From NCBI GenBank assembly GCA_014361295.1, contig JACIVX010000001.1, positions 445,924 to 509,923 of the forward strand: 64,000 nt of DNA. Direction: 5' to 3'. The notes beneath the pieces are model-generated. The model searched no databases, had not been told where the DNA came from, and was given only the letters and a program-made list of their open reading frames with translations. The first letter of the stretch is position 1. The number at the start of each line of letters is the position of its first letter. Below, piece by piece: positions 7,908-17,765 of this stretch. A program made the translations under genes and the position numbers. The stretch comes from Methanomassiliicoccales archaeon (lineage in GTDB: Archaea; Thermoplasmatota; Thermoplasmata; Methanomassiliicoccales; JACIVX01).

Positions 7908-10790
7908 ATGACCAACAAACTGACAGATATCGAGCGAAAATGGCAGGAAAGATGGTATGACGTCGGCATCAATGAATCAGAACCTGACAACCGGCCGAAA
8001 TTCATGATCATCTTTGCTTATCCTGGAGTAACTGGATATCTACATGTAGGGCATTTGCGAGGCTACACTTATGTGGATGCGATCGCGCGCTACATGCGAA
8101 TGAATGGATATAATGTCTTGTTTCCCGTTGGGACCCATGCGACAGGCAACGGAGCGATTAGTCTAGCGAGGAGGATAAAAGCACGCGACAGGGCGACACT
8201 TGAGTACATGTTTGCCAACGGATGCCCAGAGTCCGAGATCAAAAATCTGGAAGATCCAATCAATGTCGTTCACTTCTTTAACGATGTTTATGTTAATCAA
8301 TACTGGAAAAGATTTGGGTTTCTTGCTGACTGGCGTCGTTTTACATGCACGATATACCCCGATTATCAAAAATTCATCCAGTGGCAGTTCCGTAAACTCA
8401 TGGCGAAAGGGCTCTTGATCCAGAAGCCTTATTTCGCTCCAGCGTGCATCGAATGCGGCCCGGTGGCTGTTGACCCCTCCGAGACAGATCTCCAAAAAGG
8501 TGGAAGAGCAGAGATCGTTGAATATACACTTCTTAAGTTCAAATGTGAAAATCTATTTCTCGTTGCAGCAACGCTTCGCCCTGAAACTGTTTTCGGTCAA
8601 ACTAATTTTTGGGTCAATCCAGATGTCGAATACGTGAAAGTCAAGAATAACAGTGAGATCTGGGTTATAAGTAGGCCATCTTTTGAAAAGATGAAGTACC
8701 AAAAAGAAGGGCTTGAGATTATTGGTATGATCACCGGAAAAGAACTCGTTGGGAAGAAATGCATTGCTCCAATGATCCACAGGGAAATTATTGTACTTCC
8801 AGCAAAGTTCTGCGATCCCTCAGTCGGTACAGGTCTCGTCACGAGTGTTCCATCGGACGCACCGGATGACTGGATCGCGTTAAAAGAATTACAGGAAAAT
8901 GAAACCATGCTATCGGAATACAATCTTGATCCGGCTGAAATTCGAAAAATCAAGCCAATCCCAATCATCGATATCGATGGCTGGGGACCTCTACCTGCGG
9001 TCGAGATTGTTGAGAAGATGGGCATCGAGAGAAGCGGCGACTCCAGGCTTGAAGAGGCAAAGAAGATCGTGTATCGTGACGGATTTCACAAAGGAAAGAT
9101 GAATAGCAATTGTGGCCAATACGCTGGAATACCGGTTCAGAAAGCAAAAGAGCTCATGCGCGATGAAATGATTTCAAAGGGTGAGGCCGAACTGTTTTAC
9201 GACCTGTCTGAAGAAGTCATCTGCAGATGCGGAAAACCTGTTGTGATCAAGAAGGTTCCAGACCAATGGTTTATTGATTATGGTAACAAGTCATTAACGG
9301 AGGATAGCAAGAGGCACGCGAGAACCATGCATATTCTTCCGCCAGAATACTATGCCAATATACAAAATGTCCTCGACTGGTTCCGAGAGAGAGCATGCGT
9401 CAGACAAGGTAATTGGCTAGGTACAAAATTCCCATTTGATGAAAAATGGATAATTGAGGCGATTTCCGACTCGACACTCTATCCAATCTATTATCTCGTT
9501 TCAAAGTATGTTAACGAAGGATCGTTGAAGACAGAACAATTGACCGAGGAGTTTTTCGATTATGTTTTTCTTGGTGAGGGCGATGCCGAGAGCGTTGCTA
9601 AAAAGATTGGAGTCGACCTAGAGCTTCTTAGAAGAATTAGAGAAGATGTCGAGTATTGGTATCCTCTTGATATTAATCTAGGCGGAAAGGAACACATGAC
9701 TGTTCATTTTCCGGCGTTTCTAATGAATCATGTCGGAATTCTTCAGGAAAAATACTGGCCACGGGGCATATTCGTCAATTGGTATATCACAGGAAAACTT
9801 GGCAAAATATCAAAATCGAAGGGCGGCGCAGAGCCGATTCCCGGTGCAGCGGAACGATTCGGTGTCGATACGATGAGACTATATTATGCGCACATTGCCT
9901 CGCCATTTGCAGACGTCGAGTGGGATGAGGAGGCGCTCGAGAATTATAAGAGCAGGATCGATCGAATTTTCAAAACAATTGAGGAATTAAGAAATCTTGA
10001 CGGAATAGGGGAGTTTAAACACATTGATCGATGGATGCTATCGAGATTGAATTCGAGGATCAGAGCCGTGCGAGAAGGGATGAAGGATTATGATCTGCGA
10101 CAGCTAGCCAACGAAGTCTATTTCGAAATGATCAACGACATTCGATGGTATCTTCGGAGGGGAGGGAATAATCGAAAACTCATCAATCGAGTTTTGGATG
10201 CTTGGATAAGGATGATGGCTCCGATCACCCCGCATATTGCGGAGGAACTGTGGGAGTATCTCGGTAAAGAATGTTTTGTCTCGACATCGAATTTTCCAAA
10301 TGTCATCGAAGAAGAAATTAGACTTGATGTCGAAGAAGCTGAGGAATTTCTCAAATCGATAGTGTCAGATATCAACGAAATACTCAATGTGACTGGAATT
10401 GCACCTAAACATATTCGACTATACACATCACCGAAATGGAAGATGCAAGTGTTCTCTATGGCGATAGACCTTGCAAGGAGAAAAGAACTTACAATTCCAG
10501 GGTTAACCAAAATGGTCATGAAGGATCAAGTTTTGAAAACCTATGGGAAAGAGGCTTCCGATTTCGCACGAAAAACCGCGGAAGCACTCCTCAAGTGCTC
10601 AAATGATGATCTGAGTCGATTTGAAGCTAAATTCGATGAATTCGATTTCCTCAGCGAGGCTGCCCAATTCCTCAAGAATGAGTTCGGTTGCGAGATTTCA
10701 GTTCACTCAGCTGACGATCCGAACGCGCCAGATCCTCAGAATAAAGCAAAACTCGCAATTCCGCGAAGACCAGCGATCTATGTCGAGTAG
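7908..10790 (+). CDS. leuS: Leucyl-tRNA synthetase
   Basis: 960 residues, the usual length of archaeal LeuRS. Class I motifs: HIGH-type HVGH at residues 46-49 (FAYPGVTGYLHVGHLRGY) and KMSKS-type KISKS near residue 632. Between them lies the CP1 editing domain (ATLRPETVFGQTNFWVNPD). The anticodon-binding domain and a long archaeal C-terminal extension follow. It charges tRNA-Leu with leucine; a tRNA-Leu lies at 2294. Expressed alone from an AT-rich promoter region (about 7855-7890). Confidence 0.97.
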   Translation: MTNKLTDIERKWQERWYDVGINESEPDNRPKFMIIFAYPGVTGYLHVGHLRGYTYVDAIARYMRMNGYNVLFPVGTHATGNGAISLARRIKARDRATLEYMFANGCPESEIKNLEDPINVVHFFNDVYVNQYWKRFGFLADWRRFTCTIYPDYQKFIQWQFRKLMAKGLLIQKPYFAPACIECGPVAVDPSETDLQKGGRAEIVEYTLLKFKCENLFLVAATLRPETVFGQTNFWVNPDVEYVKVKNNSEIWVISRPSFEKMKYQKEGLEIIGMITGKELVGKKCIAPMIHREIIVLPAKFCDPSVGTGLVTSVPSDAPDDWIALKELQENETMLSEYNLDPAEIRKIKPIPIIDIDGWGPLPAVEIVEKMGIERSGDSRLEEAKKIVYRDGFHKGKMNSNCGQYAGIPVQKAKELMRDEMISKGEAELFYDLSEEVICRCGKPVVIKKVPDQWFIDYGNKSLTEDSKRHARTMHILPPEYYANIQNVLDWFRERACVRQGNWLGTKFPFDEKWIIEAISDSTLYPIYYLVSKYVNEGSLKTEQLTEEFFDYVFLGEGDAESVAKKIGVDLELLRRIREDVEYWYPLDINLGGKEHMTVHFPAFLMNHVGILQEKYWPRGIFVNWYITGKLGKISKSKGGAEPIPGAAERFGVDTMRLYYAHIASPFADVEWDEEALENYKSRIDRIFKTIEELRNLDGIGEFKHIDRWMLSRLNSRIRAVREGMKDYDLRQLANEVYFEMINDIRWYLRRGGNNRKLINRVLDAWIRMMAPITPHIAEELWEYLGKECFVSTSNFPNVIEEEIRLDVEEAEEFLKSIVSDINEILNVTGIAPKHIRLYTSPKWKMQVFSMAIDLARRKELTIPGLTKMVMKDQVLKTYGKEASDFARKTAEALLKCSNDDLSRFEAKFDEFDFLSEAAQFLKNEFGCEISVHSADDPNAPDPQNKAKLAIPRRPAIYVE

Positions 10791-11015
10791 ACCTTAAATC
10801 GCTAAAGATTGAATGAGTTTTGCCGGCATTGGAGTTCCATTCTATCGTGTTAGCTAGACTTCTTCCAAATTATGTTCTCTGAAATGAGTGTCGTGACGCG
10901 CCTCGATAATAAAAATCCGTTGTCGTTCAGCGATTTGAGACTAGAACAGTTTGTATGACAATTTTTTTATAGAAACTCTCTTTTCCCGATCTTAACGCTC
11001 TGCGAGGGGATACTG

Positions 11016-14000
11016 ATGTTTGCAAGAATCGCGAATTTCATCGCTCATCATTATAAAGGGATCATTGCAGCATGGATAATTGTGTTAATTATTGCCCTTC
11101 CCATCGCGCCACAGGTTTTCAACATAGTCAAATACGAAGAAACGGAAATGGCTCCGAAGGATGTTGAGTCGATCATTGCGCAGGATTTCATCAATCAACA
11201 TTTCCCCTCAGCAGGTCGAGAGGGGACCACGATCATTGTTCTCACGAATGAAAATGTTCTCAACGAGGAAATGAAAAAGACAGTTTTCAGGATCAAGAAT
11301 GGCATCTTTAATGAAACACATGGTGGCAGAATCGATGGTGAGGTGAGGGTTGATACATTATATGATGCCCTAGAGATTTACAGCACTGGTGTGCTGAAAA
11401 ATATTAATCAGAGATATCACCAAACAAAAGAAATGGTAAATCTCACGGCTTACGCGATTTTTGGTATCCCCTTTGAGTTCCGAACGCTCTGGCAAGAAAC
11501 GAACAAGAGCTGTTTCCTGGTTTTTGGTATCCCTGCGATGCATCTAGCAACCTGGATGCAAATCAATATGACTTATCCGTCGTGGAATGTAAGCACAGTT
11601 GATTCAGTCGCCTATGAACAAACAAAGAATTTGTTGATGACAAGTCTCGAAGCGCAGGGATTGAATGAATCAGAAAGATCGCTCGCAATTGGATGGTACT
11701 CGACCTATGTCATGGCATGGAATGCTACGAGAGGAACACCTTTAGAATCTATGCCTTCAGAAAGAGCATCGAGAGCTTTGTTGAGCTTTGAAGATTTCCT
11801 TCTTGCTGCTACCTTGCCATCCGATTTCGAGACCTTCCTCTCCTCGATTTACTCGAATTTTGATTTGACAAATTGGAATGATTATCACGGTATTAATGCG
11901 TTCTGCAAGGAGTTATTCCTATCTCAAATGCAGTCGATGACTTCTCAGGTTCCAGCCTCATATGTTCAATTGTTCTCCATTTATTTCGAGACCTTCTATT
12001 CGCTATGGAACTCGTCATCATCCGTACCTGATGACCTGCATTTCAGAGGCATCGTGGAAACCTCAGTCGATGTGCTCACTCATACAGTTGGTGGAGAAGA
12101 AGGAGCGCTTATAACAGCAGTCTATTCAAATCTCGGCTGGAACGGATGGAACAACGATTCACTCATTTCACTGTTTACGGCAACAAATATTGCACAATTA
12201 GCTTCAGTAGATCTCTGGCTTGTGGTTGAAGTTGGAAAAATTTCTGCCGATGCGTCGATCTTTACGTTCCAGCAACTCTCTCATCAGATTGTTGTTAACC
12301 GCACAATTGATAATTTCCCACTGCCGATCATCCCTGCGCTTCTCTCATCGTTCGTCAATACTCCGAAAAACGATACAATGATCATCTCATTAACATTCGA
12401 AAGTAACGACGAGAATGTTTCGCTTGGGAAAGAATCAGTGAACATCATTCGTGAAATTGTCAGGTCTTCAACAGCTGGAGCGCAGGGCATTACTACTTAC
12501 GTAACAGGATCGGATGCAATTTCCCTCGATCTCGAAAAATCGACGAACGAGGACATCGAAAGAATTGATCCGATCACCGTCGTCCTCGTCCTTATTCTGA
12601 TCGGACTTTTCTTCAGATCCTTCATCGCATCGTCCATTCCACCGACGATCATCGGGATCGCGATGGGTGTGAGCTTTGCGGTTGTATACGCCATCGGTTC
12701 CTATTTCCTTCCAATACACTACAGTGTTCCAACACTCATGGTCACATCGATGATGGGGGCGGGCTGTGACTATTGTATTTTCATCCTTTCAAGGTATAGA
12801 GAGGAACGGCGAAATGGCTTATCAAAGGAAGAAAGCGTTAAGACAGCTGTAACATGGGCCGGTGAATCGATCGCAACGAGCGGCGCGACTGTGATTATTG
12901 GGTTTGGCGTTCTGTCACTCGGGCGCTTTGAAATGCTGAAATCGATGGGTATCGGCCTTGCCCTTGGAATCGCAATCGCGCTCATTGCGGCACTAACTTT
13001 ACTCCCGTCGGCTCTCATGCTCCTCGGGGACAGAATATTCTGGCCCTCAAAGATGACGGCCGTGAAGAAAAACAACGGACAGAAAAATAAAGAAGGATAC
13101 TTTACAAAGAGCGCCAAGTTTGCCATTAAACATGCGAAGGCGATCGTCCTTGTCGCGCTTGTTATTTCGATTCCCGCCACTTATCTGGTTTTGACACTTG
13201 AAACGAGTTATGACTATATTGAAGCGATGCCAGACAATGAGAGCAAACTTGGAATCAAAGTTCTCGGTGAGAGCTTTGGTGCTGGTAAAATGATGCCGAC
13301 ACTCATTGCTGTCGAGATGAAAAATCCCGTCATAGTTAATGATTCGATTGATGTGAGTGCTCTTGATGCCATTGAAGACTTATGCAAGGAACTTTCGAAC
13401 CTGTCAAGTGTAGCGGAAATCATCAGTCCAACTCGGCCGCTTGGCGAGCACGAGCCAATCAACTATGCAAATCTATCGTCATATCCAGAAGAACAAGCCA
13501 CGCAGTACATGGCGCTCATGAGAGGAATGATCAGCGAAAATGATTCGAAGGTCGTACTGGTCACCGTCAGCTTCAAGGAAGATCCTTTTGCGAAGGAATC
13601 GATCGATAGCATCGATGTCATTCGATCACTCGCTTCGAGATTCACAACTGAGAATGACAATGTCTCAGCGATTTACGTTGCTGGTTCTACGGCGATCATG
13701 TATGATATTTCAACGCTCGTCTGGGAGGACTTCAAAGCCATGGAAGTCTTTGCAATCATAGGCATTTACATCGTTTTGATGATCGTCTTGGGTTCGTTGA
13801 TAAGCCCACTCCGATCGATCATCACGATCTTACTGAGCATTTCCTGGACAATTGCAGTTACGATGCTTCTCTTCAACTTCCTGCAGGGCGTTCCGATACT
13901 GTGGCTGATGCCAATGGTCCTCACAGTCGTCTGCCTCGGTCTCGGCATGGATTATGACATTTTCATCACGACAAGGATCAGGGAAGAGGCACAAAAAGGA

Positions 14001-14273
14001 AAGAGTGATACAGACGCGATCGTCCATGCAATGGAACGAACGGGCGGCATCATTACAGCATGCGGTATCATCATGGCTGGTGCATTCGGAACGATGATGC
14101 TGTCCGAGGGTGCGTTGCTGAAGGAATTCGGATTTGCACTCGCCTTTGCAATCCTACTCGATTCGACGATTGTCCGCATCTACCTCGTACCAGCTGCGAT
14201 GTCGCTATTGGGTAAATGGAACTGGTACGCGCCTGGAAAGCTTCAAAGAGTGAAGAGAGAGAAGAAAAAATAG
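11016..14273 (+). CDS. RND/MMPL-family membrane transporter
   Basis: 1085 residues. Two copies of a 5-6 helix membrane module (about residues 520-690 and 905-1070), each preceded by a large extracytoplasmic domain, with a further helix at residues 15-35, match the MMPL/HAE-3 branch of the RND superfamily. Typical motifs: SMMGAGCDYCIFILSRYREE in the first module and GLGMDYDIFITTRIREE in the second, where Asp/Tyr residues take part in proton relay. The first outer domain is unusually large (about 450 residues, many N-glycosylation-like sequons). Probably exports lipid or hydrophobic compounds with proton motive force; substrate unknown. Monocistronic. Confidence 0.88.
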   Translation: MFARIANFIAHHYKGIIAAWIIVLIIALPIAPQVFNIVKYEETEMAPKDVESIIAQDFINQHFPSAGREGTTIIVLTNENVLNEEMKKTVFRIKNGIFNETHGGRIDGEVRVDTLYDALEIYSTGVLKNINQRYHQTKEMVNLTAYAIFGIPFEFRTLWQETNKSCFLVFGIPAMHLATWMQINMTYPSWNVSTVDSVAYEQTKNLLMTSLEAQGLNESERSLAIGWYSTYVMAWNATRGTPLESMPSERASRALLSFEDFLLAATLPSDFETFLSSIYSNFDLTNWNDYHGINAFCKELFLSQMQSMTSQVPASYVQLFSIYFETFYSLWNSSSSVPDDLHFRGIVETSVDVLTHTVGGEEGALITAVYSNLGWNGWNNDSLISLFTATNIAQLASVDLWLVVEVGKISADASIFTFQQLSHQIVVNRTIDNFPLPIIPALLSSFVNTPKNDTMIISLTFESNDENVSLGKESVNIIREIVRSSTAGAQGITTYVTGSDAISLDLEKSTNEDIERIDPITVVLVLILIGLFFRSFIASSIPPTIIGIAMGVSFAVVYAIGSYFLPIHYSVPTLMVTSMMGAGCDYCIFILSRYREERRNGLSKEESVKTAVTWAGESIATSGATVIIGFGVLSLGRFEMLKSMGIGLALGIAIALIAALTLLPSALMLLGDRIFWPSKMTAVKKNNGQKNKEGYFTKSAKFAIKHAKAIVLVALVISIPATYLVLTLETSYDYIEAMPDNESKLGIKVLGESFGAGKMMPTLIAVEMKNPVIVNDSIDVSALDAIEDLCKELSNLSSVAEIISPTRPLGEHEPINYANLSSYPEEQATQYMALMRGMISENDSKVVLVTVSFKEDPFAKESIDSIDVIRSLASRFTTENDNVSAIYVAGSTAIMYDISTLVWEDFKAMEVFAIIGIYIVLMIVLGSLISPLRSIITILLSISWTIAVTMLLFNFLQGVPILWLMPMVLTVVCLGLGMDYDIFITTRIREEAQKGKSDTDAIVHAMERTGGIITACGIIMAGAFGTMMLSEGALLKEFGFALAFAILLDSTIVRIYLVPAAMSLLGKWNWYAPGKLQRVKREKKK

Positions 14274-14368
14274 ACGGTCTGTGCTTCAATTCGACCGAGT
14301 AGGGATCGTGAAATTGCTTCGAGAAATCAAAACCCCTGATCATCGTCGACTTATTTTTTAATTTCAAA

Positions 14369-14920
14369 TCATGCACGCCAGCGCCTAAATAGGTTGTGCG
14401 TCTCGCCGATCTGATCCAGGATCTTTCCGACGACGAAGTCGACAAGATCATCAACGGTTTTCGGATTGTGATAGAAAGCCGGACTTGCCGGGAGGATTTT
14501 AACGCCGAGCCTGCATAATTTGAGCTGGTTTTCTAGCATCACAGCATTGACAGGCGTCTCCCTCGGCACGAGAATGAGCGTTCTACCCTCTTTCATGGCA
14601 ACCGAGGCTACCCTTGTAATCAGCGTATCTGCGATGCCTGACGCAATCTTCGCGATCGTGCCCTCAGAACATGGTGCGATGATCATAGCATCGAAAAATT
14701 GACTTCCTGAAGAAATCGGGGCGAAAAGATCGTCATTTCGATAGGAATAATCCGCGAGTCGTTCAAGGTCTTCAATGTCAATCCCCAGTTCAAACCTGAC
14801 AATTTCCCTGGCCGTATCTGAAACGATAAGAGTTTTCTCGCCGCTAAGCGTTTCCAGAAGACGCTTCCCGTAAATCGCGCCAGAAGCTCCCGTGATTGCA
14901 ATGACAGATTTCACATGCAC
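14369..14920 (-). CDS. ubiX: Flavin prenyltransferase UbiX
   Basis: 183 residues with the UbiX/Pad1 flavoprotein pattern: AITGASGAIYGKRLLE for FMN binding at the N-terminus, IIAPCSEGTIAKIASGIAD and LVPRETPVNAVMLENQ in the middle and C-terminal region. It attaches a dimethylallyl group to FMN, making the prenylated cofactor used by UbiD-type decarboxylases. In archaea this serves aromatic acid decarboxylation and, in some groups, the modified mevalonate pathway; hmgA is present at 59792, but no UbiD homologue is in the window. Confidence 0.9.
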   Translation of the reverse strand: MHVKSVIAITGASGAIYGKRLLETLSGEKTLIVSDTAREIVRFELGIDIEDLERLADYSYRNDDLFAPISSGSQFFDAMIIAPCSEGTIAKIASGIADTLITRVASVAMKEGRTLILVPRETPVNAVMLENQLKLCRLGVKILPASPAFYHNPKTVDDLVDFVVGKILDQIGETHNLFRRWRA

Positions 14921-15082
14921 GAATTAGGGCGAATGGTATTTTAATTCTCTCAACGCATGAATCTTCCTGATTTTGAAAGATTACAAAGATTTTTATCGAG
15001 GATCACTATGAAATAAGAAAAATCAAAGGGAACTTTATGATAGGAGTGAGTTAAAGCCATATTTTCACGCTGTCCAAAACAC

Positions 15083-15091
15083 TTTTATATA
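15083..15091 (+). promoter_or_regulatory. TATA box of the ribosomal protein operon
   Basis: TTTTATATA lies about 75 bp before the rps19e start, leaving a short leader with its own ribosome binding site. Confidence 0.5.
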
Positions 15092-15162
15092 GGCAGTCTA
15101 TTAATGCCGCAAGCGTCATCATTGAATGAGCAAGATTAAAGATCTTCCTGAGGTTGAATACA

Positions 15163-15603
15163 ATGGTTACAGTCTTTGATGTCCCTGCTGACAAGGTAAT
15201 CGAAAAGACAGCAAAAATCCTCAAGACCTACGAGACAATCAAGCCGCCAGAATGGGCAGATTATGTGCGGACCGGTCGGCATACAGAAAAATCACCAGTT
15301 CAAGCAGACTGGTGGTACACGAGAGCCGCATCGATCCTCAGAAAGGTGTATATTATGGGTCCCATCGGCACATCGAGACTTGCTGCGGAGTATGGTGGCT
15401 TCGCCGATCGTGGGTCTAAGCCAAACAGGGCGGTCAAGGGAAGCGGATCGATCACGAGGAAATGCCTGATGCAACTGGAAGCATCGGGTCTTGTCATGAA
15501 AGATAAGAAAAAAGGAAGGATCGTCACCCCTAAAGGGCGATCTCTTCTTGACAGAATTGCTAAAGAGATTCATGATGAAATGACTAAATCAACGACAGGT
15601 TGA
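15163..15603 (+). CDS. rps19e: Ribosomal protein S19e
   Basis: 146 residues; MVTVFDVPADKVIEKTAKIL, the WWYTRAASILRKVY motif and the ITRKCLMQLEASGLV winged-helix segment are typical of S19e, an archaeal/eukaryotic small-subunit protein. The start is the ATG at 15163, six to ten bases behind tgaggt; the TTG at 15154 overlaps that site. First gene of rps19e-pdcd5-rpl39e-rpl31e-eif6, a gene order conserved in many Euryarchaeota. Confidence 0.96.
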   Translation: MVTVFDVPADKVIEKTAKILKTYETIKPPEWADYVRTGRHTEKSPVQADWWYTRAASILRKVYIMGPIGTSRLAAEYGGFADRGSKPNRAVKGSGSITRKCLMQLEASGLVMKDKKKGRIVTPKGRSLLDRIAKEIHDEMTKSTTG

Positions 15604-15617
15604 ATGGTTGTGATCTT

Positions 15618-15947
15618 ATGGAGGATGCTGAGCTCGAGGAACTAAGGAGAAGAAAACTCGCCGAACTTCAGAGGCAAAGAGAACAGCAGTTGCTCGCTGA
15701 AGAACAGGCGAAGCAAATCGAGGCAGAGCGACAGGCCCTCCTTAGACAGATTCTCACACCAGAAGCAAGGGAAAGATTAGGTACGGTTAGAATGGCATAT
15801 CCTGATATTGCAAGGCTGGTCGAAGATCAACTCATCATGCTTGTTCAAAGTGGGAGATTGGACAGGCAGATTGATGATGCGACTCTAAAACAGATATTGA
15901 GGCGCGTCGCGCCGAGAAGAAGGGAAATTACGATCGAGAGGAAGTGA
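15618..15947 (+). CDS. PDCD5/TFAR19-family DNA-binding protein
   Basis: 109 residues. It has a charged N-terminal helix ([18 protein letters not shown]) followed by a triple-helix core ([40 protein letters not shown]), which defines the PDCD5-related family shared by archaea and eukaryotes; the proteins bind DNA, but the cellular role in archaea is not settled. The ATG at 15618 follows the ribosome binding site GTGATC. The end lies two bases before the rpl39e start, so translation is probably coupled. Confidence 0.92.
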   Translation: MEDAELEELRRRKLAELQRQREQQLLAEEQAKQIEAERQALLRQILTPEARERLGTVRMAYPDIARLVEDQLIMLVQSGRLDRQIDDATLKQILRRVAPRRREITIERK

Positions 15948-15949
15948 CT

Positions 15950-16105
15950 ATGACTCGAAACAAGCCGTCGGCAATGAAGTCTCGTCTCATGAAGGCGACG
16001 AAACAGAATCGGAGGGTCCCCGCATGGGTAATGATCAGAACGAATAGGAACTTCTTGCGACATCCAAAGCGCCGGAATTGGCGAACACACAACTTGAAGG
16101 AGTAG
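15950..16105 (+). CDS. rpl39e: Ribosomal protein L39e
   Basis: 51 residues, the standard size: [20 protein letters not shown], then [20 protein letters not shown] and a WR-containing end. L39e lines the exit tunnel of the archaeal and eukaryotic large subunit. The start ATG at 15950 overlaps the region just after the pdcd5 stop, with GGAAGTG upstream as ribosome binding site; rpl31e follows after 7 bp. Confidence 0.95.
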   Translation: MTRNKPSAMKSRLMKATKQNRRVPAWVMIRTNRNFLRHPKRRNWRTHNLKE

Positions 16106-16112
16106 GGATTCA

Positions 16113-16376
16113 ATGGAACAGGAGGAGAAGATTCTCAACATTCCTTTGAAAAATACTAAAAAGGTGCCTCGGACTCAAAGAGCTGAGCGTGCGATTAAAG
16201 AGATCCGTGAATACATCGTAAGGCATTTCAAAGCTGATGAGGAGGATGTTTGGATCGACAACCGATTGAATGAGGCGATCTGGAGCAGGGGAATCAGCAA
16301 ACCGCCGTTCCGCATCAGGGTCAAGGCGGTCAAATTCGAAGACGGACTTGTCGAAGTTTCCCTCCCAGAGGACTGA
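16113..16376 (+). CDS. rpl31e: Ribosomal protein L31e
   Basis: 87 residues with the L31e pattern: ILNIPLKNTKKVPRTQRAERAIK, RHFKADEEDVWIDNRLNEAIW and the ISKPPFRIRVKAVKFEDG end. It is a large-subunit protein near the exit tunnel. Ribosome binding site aggagtaggg lies ahead of the ATG and overlaps the rpl39e stop. Confidence 0.96.
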   Translation: MEQEEKILNIPLKNTKKVPRTQRAERAIKEIREYIVRHFKADEEDVWIDNRLNEAIWSRGISKPPFRIRVKAVKFEDGLVEVSLPED

Positions 16377-16394
16377 TCAATCGGTGCGTTTGGC

Positions 16395-17054
16395 ATGATG
16401 AAACTTTCAAATTACAACGGAAACCCGTATATCGGTGTGTATTGTGTCGCAAATGAGTTTTTTTCTTTAATTCCCTTTGATTCATCAAAATCGCTTGAAC
16501 GTGATATTGAGGAGGCACTTGGCGTTCAGGTTGAGCGATGCTCGATCGCTGGTACGAACATCTTGGGATCTCTTGTTGCGATGAATTCATACGGTGCAGT
16601 TGTCACCAATATGGCCTCGCAAGAGGAAATCAAAGCCATTTCGAAACGAATTCCAGTCTACCGAATTGAAGACAAACTGAATGCAACTGGTAATAATATT
16701 CTCGTCAACGACAATGCTGCCCTTGTGCACCCCGAAATCGGAAAGAAAGTTCTAAAAAAGATTGAGAAGGTTCTACAAGTCGAAGTTGTTCAGGGGGCTC
16801 TGGCAGGACATAAAACTGTGGGGTCCGTTTGCATCGCAACAAATAAAGGCGTTCTCTGTCATCCAAATACCCGAAAAGAAGAACTCGAAATGATCCGCTC
16901 GCTTTTCAAGGTTCCTGCCTCGATTGGAACGCTTAATTACGGCACTCCAATCGTAAGAGCATGCCTTGTTGCTAATTCAAAAGGAGCTGCCGTAGGATAT
17001 AAGAGTACGCCTATTGAGTTAGGGCGCGTGGAAGACGCGCTAGGGCTTCTCTAG
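16395..17054 (+). CDS. eif6: Translation initiation factor 6
   Basis: 219 residues showing the five-fold pseudosymmetric aIF6/eIF6 repeats: NGNPYIGVYCVANEFF, TNILGSLVAMNSYG, TGNNILVNDNAALVHPEI, HKTVGSVCIATNKGVLCHP and IGTLNYGTPIVRACLVANSKG. It binds the large ribosomal subunit and prevents premature joining. Last gene of the ribosomal cluster. Two ATGs (16395, 16398) are adjacent; either could be used. In many archaea rpl18a/LX, prefoldin alpha and ftsY follow; they are absent here. Confidence 0.96.
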   Translation: MMKLSNYNGNPYIGVYCVANEFFSLIPFDSSKSLERDIEEALGVQVERCSIAGTNILGSLVAMNSYGAVVTNMASQEEIKAISKRIPVYRIEDKLNATGNNILVNDNAALVHPEIGKKVLKKIEKVLQVEVVQGALAGHKTVGSVCIATNKGVLCHPNTRKEELEMIRSLFKVPASIGTLNYGTPIVRACLVANSKGAAVGYKSTPIELGRVEDALGLL

Positions 17055-17119
17055 AATTTTTATAAGATGACCGAGTAAAAAAAGAAAGAAATCGGTCGAG
17101 AATAGAAGTTTGTTCGTTG

Positions 17120-17755
17120 TCAAGGTGAGAAAATCCAATACTCCGTCTCTGGGGGAAGGTCTTCCTTTGCGAACTCGATTTCATTGCCGACTCGGAGAAT
17201 CTTTTCCTCCTGGATTCCCGTTAAAAACACATCGACCGGCTGGATTGAAAGCGAGAGACCGGCCACTCTGAAATGCATCGGTATGACGATTCTAGGATTA
17301 ATGTCGTTAACAACTTCTCGTGCCGATTCAATGTCAATTGTCGGAATACCACCAACAGGCAGAAACAAAATGTCGACTGATCCAAGCGTACGAATCTGAT
17401 CTGGATTAAGTCGATGACCGAGATCTCCGCAATGACAAAACTTTATTCCATCCAATTCAAAGCTGAAAACGACATTCTTTCCACGCTTGGCCCCATTGAC
17501 TTCGTCATGAGCTGTGACAATTCCAAGAATTCTCACACCTCTGACAACCCGTTCACCAGGTTCCTTTACGGCCACATAGTCTCCCTTGACAATTCTCAGC
17601 GCATTGTGATCGAAATGATCGTGACTGACTAAGACAATGTCCGCCTTTACGTGGGGAGGCTTGATCCCTAACGATTTACCATCATGTGGATCTGTGATGA
17701 TAGTCACAGCGTTCTTAATCTCAAAGCACGCATGACCATGCCATTTGATTTTCAT
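17120..17755 (-). CDS. UPF0173-type metallo-beta-lactamase-fold hydrolase
   Basis: 211 residues. MKIKWHGHACFEI and VSHDHFDHNA (the HxHxDH metal site), HCGDLGH and the IPMHF motif near the C-terminus match the UPF0173 branch of the metallo-beta-lactamase superfamily, related to UlaG. Two metal ions would be bound. Substrate unknown. The ATG at 17755 is preceded by GAGGTG at ideal spacing; this site lies right after the stop of the zinc-ribbon membrane protein upstream, so the two genes form one unit. Confidence 0.88.
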   Translation of the reverse strand: MKIKWHGHACFEIKNAVTIITDPHDGKSLGIKPPHVKADIVLVSHDHFDHNALRIVKGDYVAVKEPGERVVRGVRILGIVTAHDEVNGAKRGKNVVFSFELDGIKFCHCGDLGHRLNPDQIRTLGSVDILFLPVGGIPTIDIESAREVVNDINPRIVIPMHFRVAGLSLSIQPVDVFLTGIQEEKILRVGNEIEFAKEDLPPETEYWIFSP

Positions 17756-17765
17756 ATCAAACACC